Shown: positions 27,980 to 36,394, numbered from the stretch's first letter. The stretch is 64,000 nucleotides of DNA from Acidobacteriota bacterium (GCA_004298155.1 SCRD01000001.1:1-64000), one strand, 5' to 3'. Program-made: numbers and translations. The notes: a model not told the origin generated them from the sequence alone.

Positions 27980-28150
27980 TTATTTCAGCCAGTAGCCGAT
28001 AATTAATCCGATGATTCCGAAGGCCCACTTTATCGTGGCGTCCGGATAGTTGGTATCGAGGATGACGAAGAGTGAAGCTGAACACAAAATAACGGACAGA
28101 GCGACGCGGACAAGGAAATAATATCGCTCCCGTTGCGTGAATTCCGACAT
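27980..28150 (-). CDS. Small membrane protein, 56 residues
   Basis: The frame starts MSEFTQRERYYFLVRVALS and ends LIIGYWLK. Two hydrophobic segments are visible, about 13-31 (VRVALSVILCSASLFVIL) and 41-55 (WAFGIIGLIIGYWL), joined by a short polar loop DTNYPDATIK. It begins 7 bases after the stop of the 77-residue gene at 28158, so the two are probably one operon with the Ntn hydrolase. The steady reading frame, hydrophobic pattern and tight spacing support it despite its size; the ribosome-binding site is weak. Function unknown; a membrane anchor or partner for the upstream proteins is inferred. Confidence 0.6.
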   Translation of the reverse strand: MSEFTQRERYYFLVRVALSVILCSASLFVILDTNYPDATIKWAFGIIGLIIGYWLK

Positions 28151-28157
28151 TCCGGGT

Positions 28158-28391
28158 TTACCTGTTCTTGACCCAATCCTTCACAATCGCGACAGCTTCT
28201 TTCAAGTGTGTCCCAAACGCCCGGTCCGCCTGCCACCCTTCGGACGGGATGTACACTATCGAGCTTATAGGCTCGCCGCCTGTCACGAAGATTACTGGGT
28301 CGGCGCTGGGCATGGTGTCGAAAAGACTCATACCATCTGGCGTAGCCTGAAAGGAATTGCGAGCGTAAAACTTGGTGGTTTGCTCTCCCAT
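28158..28391 (-). CDS. Small protein of the Ntn-hydrolase cassette, unknown function
   Basis: A 77-residue soluble protein with no signal peptide and no family I recognise. It has a compact mixed composition (NSFQATPDGMSLFDTMPSAD, VIFVTGGEPISSIVYIPSEG) and an amphipathic C-terminal helix (THLKEAVAIVKDWVKNR). A GGAGG site 7 bases upstream supports the ATG. It lies 19 bases after the Ntn-hydrolase stop and 7 before the small membrane gene. Its constant company suggests it is a partner, substrate or modulator of the hydrolase, but that is inference from position. Confidence 0.65.
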   Translation of the reverse strand: MGEQTTKFYARNSFQATPDGMSLFDTMPSADPVIFVTGGEPISSIVYIPSEGWQADRAFGTHLKEAVAIVKDWVKNR

Positions 28392-28410
28392 TTAAGACCT
28401 CCAAACTTCA

Positions 28411-29235
28411 TCAAACGGAATATTCCGGCTTTTTTATCCACTGAAAGCCGTTCTCTCTTGTTATTAGTGCCATCAACAACGGGCCGCCACAAGAAGGGGA
28501 ACCAACTTCGTAAGTGGCCTCTCCGATAGTCGTTTCGAGTATAAATTTGCAGAACCCGATTGCGTCGTTTACGGGCATACCATCGAAAATAATCGGGACG
28601 ACCAATCTAGCCCCCACCATCTGAAGTATGTTTTTTACCTCCTCGACCTTCTCGGGTGAGAGGCCGATTTGCGGAAGTAGATCGGGAATCCTTGGATCAA
28701 GCCCGAAGTAGAGGCGGGTGAAAGGGACCGCCACTCCACGCCAACTTGCGCCAAATACATTGTCTGGCCTGGCCTGCCTGGGCTCATTGTCGTTAGGGAG
28801 GGTAAATTCCCACTCCGATCCAGAGCCTGGTTCCTGGCCACGCGTGTACCCCGCTAAATAAAAACCTAGGGGAGGTGGCTGCACCGGTTGAGCCGCACCC
28901 GCAGGCGTTGGCTGAGGGCGATTATTAAAGCGCGGCAGCACGAACTCCAGAAGGCGTTTCGCGATCTGCTGGACTGTAAAATTCTGCTCCTGCTCGGCTC
29001 GTATCTGCGCACTGAATTGGCTTACGATACTCTCAATAGAGCTGTTGCCAATATTACCTAGGCCGTACGTTAGAACGCCCACTGGAAGGTCAGCCAACTG
29101 GAATAGCTTCCTCGCGTTTGAATACGCCTTTACGACGCCCGCAACTCCTGGTCCGATTTGGGCAGTGATCTGCGTCATGCTCTCAGCACCCATCACGATG
29201 CCATCGTAAACTTTGACACACGCAACTATCGACAC
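28411..29235 (-). CDS. Proteasome-superfamily Ntn hydrolase-like protein
   Basis: A 274-residue protein whose start, MSIVACVKVYDGIVMGAESM, follows the first strands of 20S proteasome beta subunits. With that alignment Ser2 takes the place of the nucleophile Thr1, E18 that of Asp/Glu17, and K43 in ARKLFQL that of Lys33 (Thermoplasma beta reads KKLFQI). Later parts LGFYLAGYTRG and SCGGPLLMALITRENGF also echo the fold. There is a proline-rich insert near 107-122. The start is GTG without a clear ribosome-binding site. It differs from HslV and from Anbu, both of which use Thr. Loss of the initiator Met would expose Ser2. It heads a three-gene cassette next to tRNA-Cys. Hydrolase activity is inferred. 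Confidence 0.6.
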   Translation of the reverse strand: MSIVACVKVYDGIVMGAESMTQITAQIGPGVAGVVKAYSNARKLFQLADLPVGVLTYGLGNIGNSSIESIVSQFSAQIRAEQEQNFTVQQIAKRLLEFVLPRFNNRPQPTPAGAAQPVQPPPLGFYLAGYTRGQEPGSGSEWEFTLPNDNEPRQARPDNVFGASWRGVAVPFTRLYFGLDPRIPDLLPQIGLSPEKVEEVKNILQMVGARLVVPIIFDGMPVNDAIGFCKFILETTIGEATYEVGSPSCGGPLLMALITRENGFQWIKKPEYSV

Positions 29236-29399
29236 AGACGCTTTGCCTACATTGGGTAATTTGGGGTTGGAGGTCGCATTTTATCTGCGGCTTCCACCTT
29301 GAACCGATGCGAACAGGAAACAGGACTATAGCCCAAGGTGCCGGTTTACGCAAGATAAACTCCACCGGCCGGTTTGCGACTAGCCTCAAGAGCCCATTA

Positions 29400-29421
29400 T
29401 TACCTCTCTTATATGAGGTAA
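29400..29421 (-). promoter_or_regulatory. Inverted repeat upstream of the Ntn-hydrolase cassette
   Basis: Perfect 7-base arms TTACCTC and GAGGTAA flank an 8-base AT-rich centre, 165 bases upstream of the hydrolase start, in an AT-rich patch of otherwise GC-rich DNA. It could be a repressor operator. The rest of the 29236-29547 gap (312 bases) holds nothing else I can name. Confidence 0.4.
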
Positions 29422-29547
29422 CTATATTGTAAACTGTATGTGGTGCCGTGTCAATACAAATCGGCCACTCACATGGCTTTCCCCCCTTCGCCATGGACTC
29501 GGATCTCTTGCATGACTGCACGAGGCCTGACAGTCCCGTGGCGATGC

Positions 29548-29621
29548 TGGAGGCGCGGGGCGGAATCGAACCGCCGATCAAGGTTTTGCAGACCTTTGCC
29601 TTACCACTTGGCGACCGCGCC
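29548..29621 (-). tRNA. tRNA-Cys (GCA)
   Basis: On the minus strand a full cloverleaf is visible: acceptor GGCGCGG/CCGCGCC, D stem GCC/GGC, anticodon stem AAGGT/ACCTT with loop CTGCAAA (anticodon GCA), T stem GGCGG/CCGCC with TTCGAAT, and encoded CCA. It lies 14 bases after the TonB-receptor stop. Confidence 0.97.
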
Positions 29622-29635
29622 ACCTTTCCCACACG

Positions 29636-32600
29636 CTACCACGACAGCTTCAACGCCAGTTGAATCTGCCGCGAACTGGTTGACGTTGAAGTGATCACTC
29701 CGGCGGTTGGCGAAGGTTCGCCCGTTGCCGCCGTGAATACAACCGGATTCGGCGTATTCAGGTTCGTGTGGTTCAACACATTGAAAAAGTCAGCCCGGAA
29801 CTGCACTTCGCGCCTCTCGCCAAGGGAAAACTTCTTCGCCAGGGAGACGTCAGCCTCCACCAGGCCGGGTCCGGTCAAAACATTTCGGCCGGCGTTGCCG
29901 TAGGTGCCGGGCAAGGGCTGGATGAAGGCGCCGGGCAAAAAATAACGGCTGGCGCTGCCCAATATCACAGGCCTCGTGAAACTGGGGTTCCAGGACGGCC
30001 GCACCGGGTTCCGCGTGTCGCCATCGTTCGCCGGGTTGTAAGACAACTGGGGCGTGAATGGGATGCCCGACTGCAATGCTGCGATTCCGCTGATCCGCCA
30101 GTTGCTGATAAGCCGCTGCACCCATACGCCGTCTTGTGCGGGGCGCCCGAAGGGAAGCTCCCAGTTGGCGTTAACGACCGCGGAATGCCGCACATCGAAA
30201 GATGCGCGGCCGTAATCCGAAGCCGGATGGAGCGGATTGCTGACGTACGACGGCGAGTTCGTGGCGAGGGTAGTATTCAAGGTATCTCCGTTGTCGAGGG
30301 CCTTGGCAAACGTATAAACGCCCCGTAATTGCACTCCGCGGTTGAAGCGCCGGCTGAAATCCACTTCCAAAGCGTTATACGAGCTGACGCCTTGGGAGAA
30401 CCAGGTGGTTGTAGCGCCCACTTCCGGATTGGCAAGGGGCGCGCCGGGCGGGTTGTACCAGGTTCCGGCCAGGTAATTTGCGGGGCAGGGCGACGCGGGG
30501 CAAATCGTGGGCACAGGGACGTTGGCATCCACGCTGAGCAGTTCGTGGTAGGCGTGCGATCCGACATAGCCCACGCTCAGGGAAGTATTCTGCGAGAGTT
30601 GTTGCTCGACCTTCAACGTGTATGCCTCTACCGTTGGTGTCTCGACGCTCGGCTGGATGCCGCTCGGCAGGAGCCTGGAATTTGAAGGCAGCGGCTGGCC
30701 GGGGACAATGTGAATGCTGGAAATCGGGGCGTCCTTGATTACCAGAGATTGATTGAAAGGTCCGAGATTATCCAGGCGGTAGCTGATATTGTCGAGCAGC
30801 GAGTAGTAAAGGCCAAAACCTGCGCGGATGGCAGTTCTTTTAGACGCCAAAGGTGACCAGGCAATTCCAACGCGCGGCGCGGGAAGAAATTTTGCGTTAT
30901 TGACGGTGAGGGCGGAGCGGCCCACGGTGGGTCGCGTGTCGATAACACCGTCCGAATTGAAATGGTAGTTGGAGGCGCGGCCGTGCGCCTCATTCCAGCC
31001 GTTTGTGGACTCGGCCCGGAACCCGAACCGCAGTTCTAGCGAGGGCCTGGGTTTCAGCACGTCTTCCGCGTATAAAGCGCCCTCGAGCGAACGCCACCCC
31101 AGCAGCGTTGACGACGGTATGACCGTAAACGCTGAGACTGTGCCGTCAAGGAAAGTCTGGAGATTTGAGAATGTCGCCTGGCCAAACTGGTTCTGCGCCA
31201 GGTTGTCGTTCACCTGGATCCGCTGCGTCCAGGCGCCGATTTTGAGAAGGTGAATGCCATGGGTGATGGCGACCTGGTCATCCAGTGTAAACAGGTTCCG
31301 GACAGCCGTGAGGTTGCTGCTCCCGCTGGCGCCGGCAGCGGCGATTTGCGTTGCCGCGTTATTCGCCGTGCTGCCGCCGATCACCACTGCGCCCATCGGC
31401 CGGCCCTCCACAAATCCCGGCAGGCTGGCCAGCGACCGTCCGGTGTAATAATACGCGCCGCGGGAAAAGCCGAACGTCACCCGGTTCAGAACGTTGGGTG
31501 AAAACAGGTGCGTTTCGCTCAGGCTGGCCACCTGCTCCCGGAGTGTGATGTCAACAAAGCTCAGCGGATTTGTCGTGGGCGTTTTGGCCGCACTGTCATC
31601 AGCGGTGTAAACCGCCGTAAGCGAATCCTTGTCTGTAAACGTCTGGTCGAGCCTGGCGGTCCCGAAATCTTCGCGGATGGCCTGCAATGGATTGCTGAAT
31701 GCCTGCGCGATGCCGCTGGGCCTGCCCGCGGAGGTCAACAATTCCGGCCCGTTGGCCAGCGGCCACAAGGCAAGGAACGGTTGGACGCTCGGGACGGCGC
31801 TTGCCCGCGAGGCGCTATCCGGAACAAACGCCACGTTGCTGAGCCGAAGGTGCTGGCGATAGCCTTCATAGTTTCCGAACAGGAAAGTACGGTCCTTTCT
31901 GATTGGCCCTCCCAGTGATCCGCCGAAAACGTTTCGCTGGAATTGCGGAACGCTTCCCCTGTCAAAGAAATTCCTTGTGTCCAGAGCGCTGTTACGGAGG
32001 AACTCATAGGCATTGCCGTGCACCTGGTTGGTGCCGGATTCCGTCACAATATTGATCTGGGCGCCTGGCCGTTTGCCGTATTCAGCTCCATAGTCGTCTT
32101 TAACCACAGCAAACTCGCGCACCGCGTCGACCCCGAGCAGTTGGCCGCTGGCCCCGCCCGGCGTGTTGTTGATTTCAGATGCGCTGGTAAACTCGACACC
32201 ATTCAGCAGGTAGAGGTTCTCCTGCGGCCGCCGGCCTGACGCGGAGAACATATTGCCGATAACTGAATTGTTCGTCCCAATGCCGCCGGCGCGCTGCGAT
32301 GTGTAATTCACGACGCCGGGATTAAGGGTGATCAGTTGATCATAGCTGCGGCCGTTCAATGGCAACTCCTTCACCAGTTGTCTGCTGACAACCCCGGAGC
32401 TATCGGCCGTAGTGAGCTGCGCTTCCGCGGGATATTCCTGGACATCAACGGTCTGGTAACCGGCGGCGATGGGCAACTTTAGATTAACCTCCGCGCGTTG
32501 TCCCACGGCGAGTGAAAGCCTGCGCGTTGCACGGTCAAATCCTCGCTTGCTTGCCGTAACTTCATAGGTCCCTGCAGGGAGCAAAGGGGCTTCATACCGG

Positions 32601-32791
32601 CCGGCATCGTTGCTGAGGATGCTTCGCCTGGCGCCCGTTTCCGAATTCAGGATGGTGACGCCGGCGTCCGGCACCACGCCTCCCGTTGTATCTGTCACTA
32701 CGCCGGCGATCGTGGCATCGCTTTGGGCCCAGGCAACAGGCGCCGCTGTGAACAGGACCACTGCCACCAAAACCGGCATCAGCCGTCTCAT
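29636..32791 (-). CDS. TonB-dependent receptor, Oar-like, with carboxypeptidase-regulatory domain
   Basis: A 1051-residue outer-membrane protein. Residues 1-22 form a signal peptide. An Ig-like carboxypeptidase-regulatory domain (ATIAGVVTDTTGGVVPDAGV) covers about 25-110, then a plug domain (VSRQLVKELPLNGRSYDQL) and a large beta-barrel ending in LALKLSW, an aromatic C-terminus for BAM insertion. Such receptors are strongly expanded in Acidobacteriota and usually import oligosaccharides, peptides or other large ligands. No substrate gene or TonB system is adjacent. The tRNA-Cys gene follows closely. A regulator is not seen. Confidence 0.93.
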   Translation of the reverse strand: MRRLMPVLVAVVLFTAAPVAWAQSDATIAGVVTDTTGGVVPDAGVTILNSETGARRSILSNDAGRYEAPLLPAGTYEVTASKRGFDRATRRLSLAVGQRAEVNLKLPIAAGYQTVDVQEYPAEAQLTTADSSGVVSRQLVKELPLNGRSYDQLITLNPGVVNYTSQRAGGIGTNNSVIGNMFSASGRRPQENLYLLNGVEFTSASEINNTPGGASGQLLGVDAVREFAVVKDDYGAEYGKRPGAQINIVTESGTNQVHGNAYEFLRNSALDTRNFFDRGSVPQFQRNVFGGSLGGPIRKDRTFLFGNYEGYRQHLRLSNVAFVPDSASRASAVPSVQPFLALWPLANGPELLTSAGRPSGIAQAFSNPLQAIREDFGTARLDQTFTDKDSLTAVYTADDSAAKTPTTNPLSFVDITLREQVASLSETHLFSPNVLNRVTFGFSRGAYYYTGRSLASLPGFVEGRPMGAVVIGGSTANNAATQIAAAGASGSSNLTAVRNLFTLDDQVAITHGIHLLKIGAWTQRIQVNDNLAQNQFGQATFSNLQTFLDGTVSAFTVIPSSTLLGWRSLEGALYAEDVLKPRPSLELRFGFRAESTNGWNEAHGRASNYHFNSDGVIDTRPTVGRSALTVNNAKFLPAPRVGIAWSPLASKRTAIRAGFGLYYSLLDNISYRLDNLGPFNQSLVIKDAPISSIHIVPGQPLPSNSRLLPSGIQPSVETPTVEAYTLKVEQQLSQNTSLSVGYVGSHAYHELLSVDANVPVPTICPASPCPANYLAGTWYNPPGAPLANPEVGATTTWFSQGVSSYNALEVDFSRRFNRGVQLRGVYTFAKALDNGDTLNTTLATNSPSYVSNPLHPASDYGRASFDVRHSAVVNANWELPFGRPAQDGVWVQRLISNWRISGIAALQSGIPFTPQLSYNPANDGDTRNPVRPSWNPSFTRPVILGSASRYFLPGAFIQPLPGTYGNAGRNVLTGPGLVEADVSLAKKFSLGERREVQFRADFFNVLNHTNLNTPNPVVFTAATGEPSPTAGVITSTSTSSRQIQLALKLSW

Positions 32792-33534
32792 CCTTTCTGT
32801 GCCTCCAAAGATTGCATGAATTGCCGTGAGTCATCTCCTTTTAAAAACGGGCGCCGGGCTGTTCATTGCCTTCGTCCCTGTTGTTTTGTCTGATTTCCTT
32901 CCGGCGGGTCAGGATGTTCAACTGCCGCCAGTAAATGGGCCGAGAGAGGAGAGGTCAACAACAGCGCAGGCGTGCCTGCTGGGAGGGCCGTGCCGGCGTG
33001 TGAATATCAAAATGACTCATCGCTCAGGTCTCGCGTTCAACCTGGAAGATTGTTTCGATCGGGTCTGATTGCTTGCTGTGCCGAGGTTGTTAAAAGTACA
33101 ACCTCTGATGTCAATGGGCGGATTTCATCAGCGACAACAACAGGAAGGAGCGACCCTGCGCACCGTGAGGTTCGCAAGGGCATAAGCGGAAATAATGTTC
33201 GTTCCCCGGAACATATTCTCCAACTTTACGTGATTTCTTTTGCCGCTGTCAAGCGAGACCGCCGAGTGTGAGCATCCAAATCGCGGCGCATCCGGCAACC
33301 ACAGGGCGCTGGCGATCATCTAAAAACCATATGAGGCAAATGACATACTGATGGACGTAGAAATTGCCTGGAAGCCGGGGCAAACGTTCGAGGCAGGGAT
33401 TACGTGGGGCTTTGTAAGTTCATGTAATCACAAAGGTTGGGCTGCTCGATTGTGATTAGTGATACAATCGGCAATTCGTTTGCTCGTAGCAATGTGTAAA
33501 TTGATCCAAAAACAACTAAATGAGGTGAAGGAAT
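32792..33534. other. Long intergenic region without recognised gene
   Basis: This 743-base region separates the receptor from a divergent small exported protein and probably holds promoters for both. Open frames at 32826-33068, 33128-33319 and 33352-33459 lack ribosome-binding sites and recognisable sequence. No repeat from the other families was found. Confidence 0.45.
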
Positions 33535-33909
33535 ATGTCGTTCAATAGAATTTCACAAGCTTGCCTTAAAGGGGGAATCGTGGCGCTGGCTGCGGCGGCT
33601 TTTGCCTGGGCCGTGCCTATGGCCCAGGCGGGCGCCATCCGTTATGCCGGAAAGATGGTGGTGAAAGGGACGACGGCTGCAGCGTCCGCAACGGCTTCGG
33701 GCAGCCAGACTGCAGTCAACAAAATCCAGACGGATGCCGTGCCGGCAACCAGGAATGCAGGGAATTCCGTCAAGCACGCGCTGGTCCGCGCAGGTGGAGC
33801 GACCGCCAACGGGGCCAAGGACGGCGGCGCCGTCGTATACTACGGCGCCAGGCGGACACCGGGCACGGTGGCCAACGGCGCCAGGTCTGCGTGGCGCGCT
33901 ATCTGGTAA
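33535..33909 (+). CDS. Small Ala/Gly/Thr-rich exported protein
   Basis: A 124-residue protein with a signal peptide (1-32, hydrophobic GGIVALAAAAFAWAVPM then AQAGA). The mature part is rich in Ala, Gly, Thr and Val and basic, with short related segments (KGTTAAASATASG, VRAGGATANGAKDGGAV, RRTPGTVANGARSAW). No enzyme motif or domain is visible. GAAGGAAT precedes the ATG and a textbook terminator follows 42 bases after the stop, so it is a single-gene unit that is probably well expressed. A cell-envelope or surface structural role is a guess. Confidence 0.7.
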   Translation: MSFNRISQACLKGGIVALAAAAFAWAVPMAQAGAIRYAGKMVVKGTTAAASATASGSQTAVNKIQTDAVPATRNAGNSVKHALVRAGGATANGAKDGGAVVYYGARRTPGTVANGARSAWRAIW

Positions 33910-33950
33910 TTTCTAGTTTGGCTGTCAGTACTGTTCCTCCCGAAATCTGA

Positions 33951-33982
33951 TGGGGCGCCCCTGAAAAGGCGCCCCATTTTTT
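33951..33982 (+). terminator. Rho-independent terminator
   Basis: Arms TGGGGCGCC (33951-33959) and GGCGCCCCA (33968-33976) form a perfect 9-base stem with an 8-base loop, followed by six T. It ends the small exported-protein transcript. Confidence 0.9.
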
Positions 33983-34208
33983 GCGAGACCTGCCTTGAGA
34001 TTGTCTGCCATAAAGGCAAAGTTTTAACACGGGCCACTCAGGTGGCTTCGTATCGCCTGCATTAAGGTTGCAGAGTGCAGACAGCAAGCAGCCGCAGACG
34101 ATTTCCGCCGGACCCTCGAAGGCTCCGGGCAGGGCATTGGCGGCGCCGTGACGCGGTTGAAATCCGCTCTGCCCAGCCTCGCCTGGCGCAGAAGTTGATG
34201 GGAATATC

Positions 34209-34895
34209 ATGTGGCTTCCGGGCAAGTTTTCGAACCCGCTCTGGCGCAAGGTTTCGCGACTTGACAAGCGCCGCCGGCGGACAGTGGCCACTACCCTGTG
34301 CGCCTATGACTTCCTGCGCCAGCAGGTGGAGAAGAAACTCACAGGGCCTCTCGAATCATACCTCAGGGAAAAGCGTGATCCGGCACAAGCCGGCATTGGG
34401 CTGACCGGTGCTCTGCGAACTGAGCTGGTGGATGAAGCGCTGATGGCCCTGCTATGGTCATGCACCTGCCCGGCGTTTGATCCGGGACTCAAGCTGCCTC
34501 GCAAGGTGGTTCCGCACCTGCCGGAAGTCTGGGGAGGCTTCGTTCTGAGCGATGTCAACCGCCGGCTGGGCCGCTCCTCCCCGGCTACACTTGATAAGAC
34601 AGGTTATTCCGAGGACCCCGCTGCAGCCCATCAGCAGGTCCTTGAGCGGTGGCGTGAAATCCTGAACATACCGGATCCGGAGTTTGCAGTACGAGTGGAT
34701 TCCAGCGGTTTCGGCGAAGCCTGGGACTGGCTGGCCCAGATGTTTATCGCGGATACCCTGGCTGGTATGGCGGAGATTCCCGACCGGATGCTCTTTAGGC
34801 AGGCGAGGCGCGTTGCAGCGGCCACTCCTCCGCATCGTGCGGCTCAGGTAGGGCAATTCATTGAGAAAACTTCAGCAGCCCTGGGCGCAGATTAA
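34209..34895 (+). CDS. Hypothetical protein, 228 residues
   Basis: A soluble protein with no signal or membrane segment and no family I recognise. It is helical and basic at the N-terminus (RKVSRLDKRRRRTVATTLCAY), with a distinctive central part (LWSCTCPAFDPGLKL, PEVWGGFVLSDVNRRLGRSS). The GGGAAT before the ATG is a modest ribosome-binding site. It lies 73 bases upstream of the DUF4126-like gene on the same strand and may share its transcript. Codon use resembles the neighbours, which supports a real gene. Confidence 0.6.
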   Translation: MWLPGKFSNPLWRKVSRLDKRRRRTVATTLCAYDFLRQQVEKKLTGPLESYLREKRDPAQAGIGLTGALRTELVDEALMALLWSCTCPAFDPGLKLPRKVVPHLPEVWGGFVLSDVNRRLGRSSPATLDKTGYSEDPAAAHQQVLERWREILNIPDPEFAVRVDSSGFGEAWDWLAQMFIADTLAGMAEIPDRMLFRQARRVAAATPPHRAAQVGQFIEKTSAALGAD

Positions 34896-34967
34896 CACGC
34901 TCTGGATCGTCCACAAAATATCGGCTAAGATGATTCAGGCCTTAATCAGCGGCTCGCGAGGTGAAAA

Positions 34968-35567
34968 ATGTCCTCAGCAATGCTGGCGGCCCTGGGTCTG
35001 GCCATGGGGTTGTCATATGCTTCGGGCCTGAAGCTTTACGCGACCCTGGCCGTGCTCGGGCTTCTTCAAAGTTTCGCGGTAATTCATCTTCCGGCTTCGC
35101 TCGCTGTTCTCGGCAATCCCATCCTGATCGCCATTGCGCTGGCTCTCTTCGCGCTGGAATTTTTTGCTGACAAAATTCCCTACGTGGGGAGCGCCTGGAA
35201 CGCCATACACACGTTCCTGCGTCCTCCCGCAGCCGCGCTGCTGTCCTATGCGGCGCTCAGTCCCGCCCCGGCGGAATGGCGGGTCCTGGGCGCTTTGCTG
35301 GGCGGCGGAGTGGCGTTCTCCTCTCACAGCATCAAGACGGCCCTGCGCACTCCGCTGGAAGCCAGCCCGGAGCCGTTCAGCACCTCGGCCTTCAGCATTG
35401 CTGAAGAAGTACTGGCCGCCTCCGTAGCCTGGCTCGCGGCAACCCACCCTCTGTTGACGATTGTGGTTGTGGTGGCGCTATTCGCGGCCATGATTTGCCT
35501 GACCGTAATGCTCTATCGCGCTTTCCGCAGAGGCTTCGGATCCTTTGCGCGCGCCTTCCGCGCCTGA
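34968..35567 (+). CDS. DUF4126-family integral membrane protein
   Basis: A 199-residue membrane protein with about four to five hydrophobic segments (LAALGLAMGLSYASGLKLYA, IAIALALFALEFFADKIPYV, VLGALLGGGVAF, TIVVVVALFAAMICLTVMLY). FADKIPYVGSAWNAIHTFLRP between the second and third segments is characteristic of DUF4126. The family has no assigned function; the start of the fold resembles small transporters or channel-like proteins. A GAGGTG site precedes the ATG. Repeat-rich DNA follows. Confidence 0.8.
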   Translation: MSSAMLAALGLAMGLSYASGLKLYATLAVLGLLQSFAVIHLPASLAVLGNPILIAIALALFALEFFADKIPYVGSAWNAIHTFLRPPAAALLSYAALSPAPAEWRVLGALLGGGVAFSSHSIKTALRTPLEASPEPFSTSAFSIAEEVLAASVAWLAATHPLLTIVVVVALFAAMICLTVMLYRAFRRGFGSFARAFRA

Positions 35568-35702
35568 CAGCCATCCGGCAAACTCGCGCGTGGCACATCT
35601 GTGAAGCCGGTAGCGCAGTCCGCCGCGTTTGCGGGTGGCGCATACGTTCCGCAGTTTGGAATGTATGCGATCACAGGATGGGACCATGGGCAACAGCGAA
35701 GG

Positions 35703-35749
35703 GGGTAGCGCAGAGTTGTCCCGCCGTGCGGGATTACTCTGCGGCTTTT
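35703..35749. repeat. Family A palindromic repeat, inverted copy
   Basis: Reverse complement of the unit at 4521-4568, with only a one-base length difference across about 47 bases. The nested hairpins are preserved. Confidence 0.8.
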
Positions 35750-35924
35750 CCTCGGGTGAACCCGGACCTTCCAATAAGCAGTCGATCATTGTGGAATAAT
35801 GTAATACGCGGCTGGCGCAGATGCTCGCCTTGCAGTATCTGAGGTCTCGCGGCGCGAGAGGCATTTAGTTGGGCTGATGGCAACCGATCCAGAGCGATCA
35901 CAGAGGAGCGCTACGCGTAACGTT

Positions 35925-35977
35925 CGTGGCACGGGCGTCCCGCCCGTGGGAGAAGATGGCCAGGATGGCCATGCCAC
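35925..35977. repeat. Family B palindromic repeat
   Basis: Starts CGTGGCACGGGCGTCCCGCC and ends GGCCATGCCACC. It shares end sequences with copies at 4405-4480, 24055-24104 and 2247-2303. Confidence 0.55.
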
Positions 35978-36005
35978 CTGCGGCCCTTGCGCCCCGCCAT
36001 TCTAA

Positions 36006-36026
36006 CCCCACTCAGCTTCGCTGATC
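36006..36026 (+). repeat. 21-bp exact direct repeat, first copy
   Basis: Identical to 37441-37461 and followed in both places by a TCTGCGCCA-containing stretch. The two copies bracket the exported-protein genes at 36068 and 36668. Confidence 0.7.
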
Positions 36027-36067
36027 CCATCTATAAGGCATCAAAAATCGATATCTGCGCCACCCGC

Positions 36068-36394
36068 CTACCTGCCGTAGGATTTGTCGAACTGCTTCTG
36101 CTGTTCGTGGTTGAGCTCTTTGCGGATGCGCTTGGCGGTCTTGCGACGAATCTCGGCAATCTCCCGCTGTTCTTCATCGAGTGCGGGCCTGATTTTGTCC
36201 TGCTGAGCCGTGCTCAGCTTGAGTTCGTCAGTCAGGCGCTCGATCTGAAAGCCTCCCCACTGCGGACTAGCGAATCTGGAGCCTTTCAACACTTGCGCCG
36301 GTGCACCGAGCGTGAATACTGTAGCCGTAATGAACACTGCCGCCAGGCCACTCCCTGCCAACCAAACATAAAGCGAATGGGGAAAACGTTTCAT
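36068..36394 (-). CDS. Spy/CpxP-like small periplasmic protein
   Basis: A 108-residue protein with an N-terminal signal or anchor (about 8-30, YVWLAGSGLAAVFITATVF). The mature part is a helical, highly charged segment: ERLTDELKLSTAQQDKIRPA followed by EEQREIAEIRRKTAKRIRKE. The LTxxQ-like phrase and the Glu/Arg helices fit the Spy/CpxP/LTXXQ group of periplasmic chaperone-like or metal-response proteins. AAAGGAGGGATC precedes the ATG. No two-component system is adjacent. Confidence 0.72.
   Translation of the reverse strand: MKRFPHSLYVWLAGSGLAAVFITATVFTLGAPAQVLKGSRFASPQWGGFQIERLTDELKLSTAQQDKIRPALDEEQREIAEIRRKTAKRIRKELNHEQQKQFDKSYGR

Larger units (their letters stand above)
35568..36067. other. 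Repeat-rich intergenic region
   Basis: About 500 bases without a gene. They hold copies of families A (35703-35749) and B (35925-35977), plus pieces shared with 37250-37600: a 15-base inverted match at 35807-35821/37482-37496, a similar GCGATCA...CATGGGCARCAGCGAAG stretch at 35669/37281, and an exact 21-base match at 36006-36026/37441-37461. Confidence 0.6.

Noticed and set aside
29548-29621. tRNA-Cys as the attachment site of an integrated island
   Set aside because: No second copy of the tRNA 3' end and no integrase were found in the window, so integration cannot be supported.
29183-29632. A 149-codon minus frame overlapping tRNA-Cys
   Set aside because: It begins within the tRNA and reads Ser/Pro/Arg-rich sequence without family features.
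32826-33068. An 80-codon frame upstream of the TonB receptor
   Set aside because: No ribosome-binding site, no recognisable features, and atypical composition.
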